In this document: in pieces, positions 8,463 through 13,833 of the stretch
Layout: every line of letters starts with the position of its first letter
How positions within the stretch are numbered: the first letter of the stretch is position 1
NCBI GenBank assembly: GCA_002369515.1
Contig: DFFM01000049.1
Location: forward strand, 1-15,627
DNA length: 15,627 bases
Source: Prevotella sp. UBA3776
Lineage (GTDB): Bacteria; Bacteroidota; Bacteroidia; Bacteroidales; Bacteroidaceae
Reading direction: 5' to 3'
Program-made: the position numbers and the translations under genes
Notes under the pieces: generated by a model
What the model was told of the DNA's origin: nothing
Seen by the model: the letters and a program-made list of their open reading frames with translations, nothing else
The model's database searches: none

Positions 8463-10925
8463 TTAAATGTTTGCTATGCTCATGATGTTGGCAAACACAC
8501 CCGCGGCCGTTACAGCTGCGCCGGCTCCGTAGCCCTGTATGAGCATGGGATATTCCTTGTAGCGTTCGGTGGTGAGCAACACAATGTTGTTCGACCCCTC
8601 AAGCGGGTAGAACGGATGGTCCTTGGGCACAGCCTTCAGTTCAACGCTCGTCTTTCCGTTCTCCATCGTGGCTACGAAGCGCCAGCGTTTGCCTTCGGCT
8701 TCGAGCACCTTGCGGCGAGCCTCGAAATCGGAGTCCAATTCGGGCAGCCTTCTCCAGAAATCTTCCAGTGAACCTTCGAAATAGTCGTCGGGCACAAACA
8801 GATGCTTCTCCACATCCTCCTGTTCCACCTTGTAGCCCGCCTCGCGCGTGAGAATGACCAGTTTGCGTATCACGTCGGTGCCGCTCAGGTCGATGCGCGG
8901 GTCGGGTTCGCTGTAGCGTTGCTCCTTGGCACGGCGCACCGTCTCCGAGAAGGGCACGTCGGCAGCAATCTCGTTGAAGATGAAGTTGAGCGTTCCCGAC
9001 AGAATGGCCTCAATCTTCAGTATTTTGTCGCCCGAGTTGCAAAGGTCGTTGATGGTGCCGATAATGGGCAGTCCGGCGCCCACGTTGGTTTCGTAGCGGA
9101 ACCACACGCCTCGATCGCGTGCTGTCTGCTTCAGACGCATGTAGCTGTCATAGTCGCTCGAGGCGGCAATCTTGTTGGCAGCCACCACCGAAATGTTGTG
9201 CTCCAGGAGCGTTTGGTAGAGTGCTGCTATCTGTCGGCTGGCGGTACAGTCCACGAACACCGAGTTGAAGATGTTCATCTTCACTATTTCGTCGCGCATG
9301 CGTTCAGTGTTGGCGGGCTCGCCTTTGCGCAGTGTCTGCTCGTAGCTGTCCAGGTCGATTCCGTCACGGTTGAGCACAAAGTTGCTCACGTCCGAAATAC
9401 CCACCACGTTCAGCTTCAGCCTCTTGTGCTGCATGAGCCGTTGCTGCTGGGTGCGTATCTGCTCAAGCAGCATGCCTCCCACGGTTCCTATGCCGCAGAT
9501 GAAGAGGTTGAGCACCTTGTATTCCGAGAGGAAGAACGAGTCGTGAAGAACGTTGAGCGACTTGCGCAGGAATCTTCCGTCCACCACGAACGAAATGTTG
9601 GTTTCCGATGCTCCCTGGGCGCAGGCAATCACGCTGATGCCGCTGCGTCCCAGTGTGCCGAACAGTTTTCCGGCGATGCCCGGGGTGTGCTTCATGTTCT
9701 CACCCACGATGGCGATGGTTGCCAACCCGCTCTCAGCTTGCATGGGGAACATGGCTCCCGTTTCTATCTCCTTGGCGAACTCGGCGTTGAGCACCTCTAC
9801 GGCTGCCTGCGCATCCTCGTCGCGCACACCTATTGACGTAGAATTCTCTGACGAAGCCTGGCTCACCATGAACACCGAGATGCCTCGGTCGGCCAGTGTG
9901 GTGAAGATGCGGCGGTTGACGCCAATCACGCCCACCATCGAGAGGCCCGTCACCGTGATGAGCGTGGTGCCTTTGATGCTGCTGATGCCCTTGATGGGCT
10001 TCATGTCGTCCTCGATGGTTTCTTTGATCAGGGTGCCCGGGTGTTCGGGGTTGAATGTGTTCTTCACCTTTATGGGGATGTTCTTCACGCAAACGGGATA
10101 GATGGTCGGTGGATAGATCACCTTTGCGCCGAAGTTGCAGAGCTCCATGGCCTCTACGTAGCTCAGTTCGTTGATGGTGTATGCGCTCTTGATGACCTTC
10201 GGGTCGGCTGTCATGAATCCGTCCACATCCGTCCAAATCTCCAGCACTTCTGCATCGAGGGCGGCAGCGATGGTGGCTGCTGTCAGATCCGATCCCCCGC
10301 GGCCCAGGTTGGTCGTTTCGTGGCTGTCGCGGTCGCGGGCGATAAAGCCCGGCACCACGCACACCATTCTGTTGCTGGACGTACCGTCGGCGCTGCCCAT
10401 CTGGGCGAAGGCATCGCGTATGAGCTGATTGGTCAGCTCGGTGTCGAGCACGTGCTTTCCCTGTTTGTGCTCGGTGCGTATGAAGTCGCGGGCGTTCATC
10501 CTCACGCCATTCTTCACCATGGCGGCCACGATGTGCGAGCTAAGCCGCTCGCCGTAGCTGATGATTGTGTCCTGCGTCTTCTCGCTCAGGTCGTGAATGA
10601 GATAGACACCGTAGTAGATGCTTTTCAACTGGTCGAAAAGCGAATCCACGTTGTTGAACAAGTCCTCTCGTTTTTTGGGGTCAGTGATGATGGTGTCGAT
10701 CATCTGGTGGTGGCGGTTGACCATCGCGTCGAATTCCTCGCGATAATGCTCGTCGCCGTTCTTGGCCAATAGCGAAGTGGCTATCAGTTTGTCTGTGATG
10801 CCGTTGAGAGCACTGACTACTACTATGACAGGTTGTTTCCGAGCCTCTGTCTCTACAATTCTCTTTAAGCTAAGAATGCTTTTCACGGAACCTACGGATG
10901 TTCCGCCAAATTTTAATACTTTCAT
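8463..10925 (-). CDS. thrA: Bifunctional aspartokinase and homoserine dehydrogenase
   Basis: This 820-residue cytoplasmic fusion catalyses the first and third steps from aspartate to threonine. The N-terminal aspartokinase (about 1-300) starts with KFGGTS at 5-10 and has TNLGRGGSDLTA at 205-216 and WTDVDG at 231-236. Two ACT-type regulatory segments follow (about 318-460), the usual site of threonine feedback. The C-terminal homoserine dehydrogenase (about 470-820) has the nucleotide-binding loop CGIGTVG at 477-483, a conserved AANK at 582-585 and the active-site segment EPDPRIDLSGTDVIRKL from 673. Length and order match ThrA. A consensus promoter sits 66 bp upstream, and apgM begins 22 bp after the stop, so this is the first gene of the threonine operon. 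Confidence 0.97.
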   Translation of the reverse strand: MKVLKFGGTSVGSVKSILSLKRIVETEARKQPVIVVVSALNGITDKLIATSLLAKNGDEHYREEFDAMVNRHHQMIDTIITDPKKREDLFNNVDSLFDQLKSIYYGVYLIHDLSEKTQDTIISYGERLSSHIVAAMVKNGVRMNARDFIRTEHKQGKHVLDTELTNQLIRDAFAQMGSADGTSSNRMVCVVPGFIARDRDSHETTNLGRGGSDLTAATIAAALDAEVLEIWTDVDGFMTADPKVIKSAYTINELSYVEAMELCNFGAKVIYPPTIYPVCVKNIPIKVKNTFNPEHPGTLIKETIEDDMKPIKGISSIKGTTLITVTGLSMVGVIGVNRRIFTTLADRGISVFMVSQASSENSTSIGVRDEDAQAAVEVLNAEFAKEIETGAMFPMQAESGLATIAIVGENMKHTPGIAGKLFGTLGRSGISVIACAQGASETNISFVVDGRFLRKSLNVLHDSFFLSEYKVLNLFICGIGTVGGMLLEQIRTQQQRLMQHKRLKLNVVGISDVSNFVLNRDGIDLDSYEQTLRKGEPANTERMRDEIVKMNIFNSVFVDCTASRQIAALYQTLLEHNISVVAANKIAASSDYDSYMRLKQTARDRGVWFRYETNVGAGLPIIGTINDLCNSGDKILKIEAILSGTLNFIFNEIAADVPFSETVRRAKEQRYSEPDPRIDLSGTDVIRKLVILTREAGYKVEQEDVEKHLFVPDDYFEGSLEDFWRRLPELDSDFEARRKVLEAEGKRWRFVATMENGKTSVELKAVPKDHPFYPLEGSNNIVLLTTERYKEYPMLIQGYGAGAAVTAAGVFANIMSIANI

Positions 10926-10949
10926 TTCTTATGATTATTTGTTCGTTCT

Positions 10950-10982
10950 ATGGAGCCCCTTAACAACCGGGGCTTGCTCCAT
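10950..10982 (-). promoter_or_regulatory. Stem-loop in the thrA leader
   Basis: The leader RNA of thrA can form a 10-bp stem: ATGGA (10950-10954) pairs with TCCAT (10978-10982) and GCCCC (10955-10959) pairs with GGGGC (10969-10973), with a 4-base bulge and a 9-base loop. It begins close to the predicted transcription start, where it could protect the 5' end of the mRNA. No T-run follows, and no Thr- or Ile-rich leader peptide is present, so classical attenuation is not supported. Confidence 0.5.
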
Positions 10983-10990
10983 TCGCGGTG

Positions 10991-11021
10991 CAAAGGTAAT
11001 GCAAATCGGACGCATAACAAA
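10991..11021 (-). promoter_or_regulatory. Promoter of the thrA-apgM-thrC operon
   Basis: On the minus strand the sequence reads TTTG (11021-11018), a 19-bp spacer, then TACCTTTG (10998-10991). This is an exact match to the Bacteroidetes housekeeping promoter (TTTG, 19-21 bp, TAnnTTTG). Transcription should begin near 10984, giving a leader of about 60 bases before the thrA ATG. The operon therefore has its own promoter, downstream of the LOG-family gene on the same strand. Confidence 0.82.
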
Positions 11022-11049
11022 ATAAAATGACAATTTTTTGCGCTTCCGA

Positions 11050-11164
11050 CGTTTTTTGAACCATATCAGCGTTTACCCCTGAACTGTATCAGCACTTCTC
11101 CCTAACCAGCATCAGCGCTTCTCCCCGAACTCTATCAGCGCTTGTCCCTGAACTGCATCAGCAC
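11050..11164. repeat. 23-bp tandem array spanning the LOG gene stop codon
   Basis: Four full 23-bp units lie end to end at 11073-11095, 11096-11118, 11119-11141 and 11142-11164. A fifth diverged half-unit lies at 11050-11072, matching over TGAACCATATCAGCG. The plus-strand consensus is close to TTCTCCCTGAACTGYATCAGCRC. The unit at 11142-11164 codes for the last residues of the LOG-family protein (VLMQFRD), and the next unit supplies its stop codon. The rest is non-coding and reaches to within 29 bp of the thrA promoter. There are no spacers, so it is not a CRISPR array. Confidence 0.9.
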
Positions 11165-12106
11165 TTGTTCAATTTCAGCGGGCTCGTCAGTAAGGGTGAG
11201 CAGCAGGTTCTTGTACTTTCCTGCGGCCATGAGCTGCTGCAGCAGGGGATACACGGGCATGTCCTCTGTCCAGAAGCGTTGCCCCAAGAACACCATGGGG
11301 CTGGAGAAACCGAAGGAGAGGTAGTGGTTCTGAACGGCGTCCTGGAAGATTTCTTGCATGGTGCCTGCGCTCCCCGGGGCGTAGATGATGCCTCCAAAAG
11401 CGAAGGTGAGGATGCTGTCCTCGCGGATGCTGTTCTCGAAGAACTTGGCTATGTGAGTGGCGAAGGGGGTGGAGGGTTCATGGCCGTAGAGCCATGTGGG
11501 GATGCCCAGGCTGACGTAGCGGCTTTGCGGATAGCGGCGCATCACACTCAGGGCCGACGACAGCCAAGCGGCGTCCTTGAACGTGTCGGCTGCTTGCGAC
11601 AGCTCGCTGATGGCTTCCTGTGCCTCCTCATGGGTGCGCCCGGCAAGCCATGCTCCCAGGTGGGTGGCTTCCATGGCACCGGGGCCTCCGCCGCTGAGCA
11701 TGCAGAATCCTTGCTCGGTGAGCCGCTTGCTGAGCAGGGCTATTTGGACAAACATGGGATTGGAGCGGGGAAGTGCGTGTCCACCCATGATGCCGATGCA
11801 GAGCCGGTTGTCGTGGTGGGTGAAGAACGTGTCGAGGGCGGTGTGCATGCCGTGGTCGTGGAGGGCTCGGGCTAGCGACTCGTTGACGCTGCTGGCATGC
11901 TTGCCTGTGGCAATGAAGTGGTGATAGACACGGCTGTCGAAGCACTGGTCGAAGGATTGTTTGTCGGCCGATGGGTCGGCTGAGGGGACATAGCCCTCAT
12001 AGAGGTCGTGGGCGTCATAAAGGCTGCGGCGGGCGACATCGTAGGGAACATTCTTGAGGTGTTCAATCATGCCGTCGGTTTCAAGGTAGTTGCTGTTGGT
12101 GATCAT
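11135..12106 (-). CDS. LOG-family Rossmann-fold protein
   Basis: This 323-residue protein belongs to the LOG (lysine decarboxylase-like) family, whose studied members cleave nucleoside 5'-monophosphates to a base and ribose 5-phosphate. The Rossmann part (about 100-310) has IGIMGGHALPRSNP at 104-117, SGGGPGAMEA at 138-147 and PGSAGTMQE at 244-252. The last motif normally reads PGGxGTxxE; here the second Gly is Ser, while Thr and Glu are kept. The extra 100 N-terminal residues have no clear motif. I chose the ATG at 12106 because a consensus promoter lies at 12148-12178; an upstream in-frame start at 12220 would lie before that promoter. Its last codons form part of a 23-bp tandem array. thrA follows on the same strand, but with its own promoter. 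Substrate is unknown. Confidence 0.85.
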   Translation of the reverse strand: MITNSNYLETDGMIEHLKNVPYDVARRSLYDAHDLYEGYVPSADPSADKQSFDQCFDSRVYHHFIATGKHASSVNESLARALHDHGMHTALDTFFTHHDNRLCIGIMGGHALPRSNPMFVQIALLSKRLTEQGFCMLSGGGPGAMEATHLGAWLAGRTHEEAQEAISELSQAADTFKDAAWLSSALSVMRRYPQSRYVSLGIPTWLYGHEPSTPFATHIAKFFENSIREDSILTFAFGGIIYAPGSAGTMQEIFQDAVQNHYLSFGFSSPMVFLGQRFWTEDMPVYPLLQQLMAAGKYKNLLLTLTDEPAEIEQVLMQFRDKR

Positions 12107-12147
12107 GTTGTATGTGTCTTTGGGTATGATTATATATAATAATGTGA

Positions 12148-12178
12148 CAAATGTAGTGAAAAAAAACGAGACGGCAAA
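12148..12178 (-). promoter_or_regulatory. Promoter of the LOG-family gene
   Basis: On the minus strand TTTG (12178-12175), 19 bp, then TACATTTG (12155-12148) match the Bacteroidetes consensus at every fixed position. Transcription would start near 12141, giving a leader of about 35 bases before the ATG at 12106. This fixes the start of the LOG-family gene. Confidence 0.8.
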
Positions 12179-12192
12179 GGATTCACCAAGCG

Positions 12193-12257
12193 AAAACGAA
12201 CTTTCGCATCTCTGAAACACAAGAAATATAAGTTTCAGAGGTGCGAAAGTTCGTTTT
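12193..12257. repeat. Long 26-bp hairpin carrying the AACTTTCGCA motif
   Basis: The arms 12193-12218 and 12232-12257 pair over 26 positions with a single G-U wobble, around a 13-base AT-rich loop. Both arms contain AACTTTCGCA, the core of the 18-bp repeat found at both window ends. On the plus strand a T-rich run follows (TTTTTTGTTTTTTT), so the form is that of an intrinsic terminator, but no plus-strand gene lies near upstream. On the minus strand it could end the transcript of the 34-residue peptide gene (12295-12399), although only four T follow. It separates that gene from the LOG promoter. Confidence 0.75.
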
Positions 12258-12294
12258 TTGTTTTTTTCGGAACTGGCTCCGGGGCGGGGAGCAG

Positions 12295-12399
12295 TTACAT
12301 GACGTCTATGTGCTCATGACGTGCATACCAGAATGAGAATGCTACTCCAACGATTGTCATGACGGCAAGTGCTGCTGTGTTGAATAAAATGTTATCCAT
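12295..12399 (-). CDS. 34-residue single-span membrane peptide
   Basis: This short reading frame begins MDNILFNTAALAV and ends RHEHIDVM. Residues about 4-26 form one hydrophobic span rich in Ala, Val, Ile and Phe, followed by Trp-Tyr at the interface and a His/Arg-containing tail. That is the form of a small inner-membrane protein that accompanies a larger complex, as CydX or KdpF do, but I recognise no family. Support for expression: an exact -7 element TATCTTTG at 12482-12489, a leader of about 77 bases with a perfect small hairpin, an A-rich stretch just before the ATG, and a strong hairpin 38 bp after the stop. It is divergent from the LysR-type gene, so it may be the target of that regulator. 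Coding status is likely but unproven. Confidence 0.6.
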   Translation of the reverse strand: MDNILFNTAALAVMTIVGVAFSFWYARHEHIDVM

Positions 12400-12444
12400 A
12401 ATCTTTTCTGTTTAATTGTTTGTTGTTTTTTTTGTGGTTGTTCT

Positions 12445-12462
12445 CCACCAAGTCGTTGGTGG
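12445..12462 (-). other. Leader hairpin of the membrane-peptide gene
   Basis: CCACCAA (12445-12451) and TTGGTGG (12456-12462) form a perfect 7-bp stem with a 4-base loop. It falls in the predicted 5' leader of the 34-residue peptide gene, about 46 bases before its ATG. A-rich sequence follows it on the minus strand. It may protect the mRNA or tune translation. Confidence 0.45.
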
Positions 12463-12481
12463 GTTGTTTTCTTTTCTGTTG

Positions 12482-12489
12482 CAAAGATA
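12482..12489 (-). promoter_or_regulatory. Probable -7 element of the membrane-peptide gene
   Basis: On the minus strand the sequence is TATCTTTG, an exact match to TAnnTTTG. No TTTG lies 19-21 bp upstream, so the -33 element is missing or weak. A promoter with a good -7 and no -33 is what one expects when an activator is needed. A T-N11-A palindrome lies upstream at 12539-12563. Confidence 0.5.
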
Positions 12490-12538
12490 GTGCGATTCTT
12501 GGGTTCTACCTTGTTTTGTTTATGAATTGTTTGAAATG

Positions 12539-12563
12539 TTGCTATCGAAAAAATCGATAGCAA
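12539..12563. promoter_or_regulatory. Palindromic T-N11-A site, candidate LysR-type operator
   Basis: The arms TTGCTATCGA (12539-12548) and TCGATAGCAA (12554-12563) are exact inverted repeats around an A5 centre. T at 12545 and A at 12557 give the T-N11-A signature of LysR-type binding sites within a dyad. Its centre is about 75 bp upstream of the predicted transcription start of the membrane-peptide gene, close to the usual recognition-site position for this regulator class. It could also fold as a hairpin, but no gene runs into it from the left. Confidence 0.45.
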
Positions 12564-12612
12564 AACGCTTTTTACTCCTTTTTTATTTGTTGGTTAGAAT
12601 ATAAATGATTAT

Positions 12613-12709
12613 TTTTGCAGTGTCCAAGTAGGAGGTGACGTGTCTCACGTCACATGATTCACATGATTCACGGATTGTGATGTGTCTCACGTCACCTCCT
12701 ACTGCAAAA
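12613..12709. promoter_or_regulatory. Nested palindromes upstream of the LysR-type gene
   Basis: The outer dyad has a perfect 16-bp core: 12627-12642 (AGTAGGAGGTGACGTG) against 12688-12703. It extends to TTTTGC at 12613 and GCAAAA at 12709 if an 8-base insertion is allowed on the left. Inside lie two near-identical 19-bp palindromes, GTGACGTGTCTCACGTCAC at 12635-12653 and GTGATGTGTCTCACGTCAC at 12677-12695, 42 bp apart from start to start. Between them CATGATTCA is repeated twice (12653-12670). The right end lies where the -33 element of the LysR-type gene should be. It may be an operator pair or a palindromic repeat element. Confidence 0.65.
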
Positions 12710-12717
12710 CTGACGAA

Positions 12718-12725
12718 TATCTTTT
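12718..12725 (+). promoter_or_regulatory. Possible -7 element of the LysR-type gene
   Basis: TATCTTTT matches TAnnTTTG in all but the last base and lies 33 bp before the start codon. No TTTG is found 19-21 bp upstream; that position is occupied by the right arm of the nested palindrome. A protein bound there could compete with or help RNA polymerase. Confidence 0.35.
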
Positions 12726-12758
12726 AGTTATATAGCCGATGTTAATGGAACAATACGC

Positions 12759-13667
12759 ATGGAACTACGCCAACTGAAATATTTTCTGAAGCTGGCCGAG
12801 ACGCTCAACTTCTCGGCGGCTGCCCGTGATTTGTTCATCACGCAGAGCACCCTGTCACAACAGATTCAGCAACTGGAACATGAATTCGGCCAACCGCTCT
12901 TTCTGCGCAACAGCCACGAGGTGACCCTCACCGAGGCTGGGCAGACGCTGCTCCCCCTGGCCAAGGAAACGCTGCATGCGGCTGACAACTGCCAAACGAG
13001 GCTGGAGGAACTGAAGAACTTGATGGCGGGCGAACTGAACATCGGCGTTACCTTCTCGTTCACCAGCATCATGGCCGAAACACTCACGGCCTTCCTGCGG
13101 CTCTATCCCAACGTGAAGGTGAACGTCAGCCAGTCGTACATGGCCGACCTCATGGAGCGCCTGCTGCACCACGAGCTCGACTTCGTGCTGGCTTTCAAGC
13201 CTTTGCTGGGCAATCCGCGCATCGAGAGCCGCCCCTTGTTCAGCAACCGGCTGGCCGTCATCGTTGACGAGCGCCATGCGCTGGCCTCGAGGGATGCCAT
13301 TTCGCTGGCCGAACTGCAACGCTACGACCTGGCCATGCCCCGCAGGGGGCTGCAGGCCCGCAACGCCTTCGACCGCATCACCGCCGGCACGGGCTACCGC
13401 TTCAGGCTGAAGGTGGAGATGAACACGGTGTATCTGCTCTTCAGGCTGGTGCGCGAATCCAACTACGTTACCGTGCTCAGCGAGAGTACGGTGGTCGGCG
13501 AGCGCGGGCTCCATGCCATTCCCATCGTCGAGAGCCAAGCGCCGGCCTACACCATGCAGGGGTGCATCCACCTCTGGAAGGATGCTTACGTGAAAAACGC
13601 TACAAAGGAGTTCGTAAGGCTGCTCGGCGAGAGCACAGCCTATCTCAAGAACAAGTTCGAGATATAA
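12759..13667 (+). CDS. LysR-type transcriptional regulator
   Basis: This 302-residue DNA-binding protein has the N-terminal winged helix-turn-helix (about 1-60: MELRQLKYFLKLAETLNFSA, then AARDLFITQSTLSQQIQQLE), the linker helix (about 60-85) and a two-lobed effector-binding domain (about 90-290, from GELNIGVT). Length and layout are standard. The peroxide-sensing cysteine pair of OxyR is absent, so I do not call it OxyR; the ligand is unknown. It is divergent from the 34-residue membrane-peptide gene across 359 bp that hold a T-N11-A dyad and two 19-bp palindromes. LysR-type proteins commonly control a divergent neighbour and their own gene, which makes those sites candidates. ettA follows on the same strand after a 9-bp repeat array, but the two need not be co-regulated. 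Confidence 0.92.
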   Translation: MELRQLKYFLKLAETLNFSAAARDLFITQSTLSQQIQQLEHEFGQPLFLRNSHEVTLTEAGQTLLPLAKETLHAADNCQTRLEELKNLMAGELNIGVTFSFTSIMAETLTAFLRLYPNVKVNVSQSYMADLMERLLHHELDFVLAFKPLLGNPRIESRPLFSNRLAVIVDERHALASRDAISLAELQRYDLAMPRRGLQARNAFDRITAGTGYRFRLKVEMNTVYLLFRLVRESNYVTVLSESTVVGERGLHAIPIVESQAPAYTMQGCIHLWKDAYVKNATKEFVRLLGESTAYLKNKFEI

Positions 13668-13702
13668 CTTCTCGTGAGCGTCCGAGTGAGAGCGGAATAT
13701 GC

Positions 13703-13807
13703 AACTCCTTGAACTTCTTGAACTCCATGAACTTCTTGAACTCCATGAACTTCTTGAACTCCATGAACTCCTTGAACTCCATGAACTTCTTGAACTCCAT
13801 GAACTCA
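13703..13807. repeat. 9-bp tandem array (AACTYCWTG), 11 units and a partial
   Basis: Eleven successive 9-bp units run from 13703 to 13801 with a partial to 13807. They are variants AACTCCATG, AACTTCTTG and AACTCCTTG, and much of the array alternates as an 18-bp pair (AACTTCTTG then AACTCCATG). It ends 26 bp before the ettA start codon, so it lies in the leader or promoter region. The unit is a multiple of three, so reading frames pass through it, but the encoded NSMNFL-type peptide is an artefact of the repeat. The same family is found at 38-71. Confidence 0.95.
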
Positions 13808-13833
13808 GTTTAATAACCAAATGACATACAGCT

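Noticed and set aside
10935..10982. A 15-codon frame in the thrA leader as a threonine attenuator peptide.
   Set aside because: It has only one Thr and no Ile, would start about two bases from the predicted mRNA start, and no terminator T-run follows.
11050..11164. CRISPR array at the 23-bp or 9-bp repeats.
   Set aside because: Units are directly adjacent with no spacers, and no cas genes are present.
12107..12220. Longer start for the LOG-family gene at 12220.
   Set aside because: It would lie upstream of an exact consensus promoter (12148-12178) and adds residues that run through the promoter region.
12357..12563. A 68-codon minus-strand frame overlapping the membrane-peptide leader.
   Set aside because: Composition is biased by A-rich leader DNA (many K, Q, T), it runs through the promoter box and palindrome, and it overlaps the better-supported 34-codon gene.
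12759..13667. Naming the LysR-type gene oxyR.
   Set aside because: The two spaced redox cysteines of OxyR are absent, and no catalase, peroxiredoxin or Dps gene is nearby.
13562..13813. Reading frame through the 9-bp array encoding NSMNFLNS-type repeats.
   Set aside because: The unit length is a multiple of three, so all frames stay open; most of the rest overlaps the LysR-type gene in another frame.
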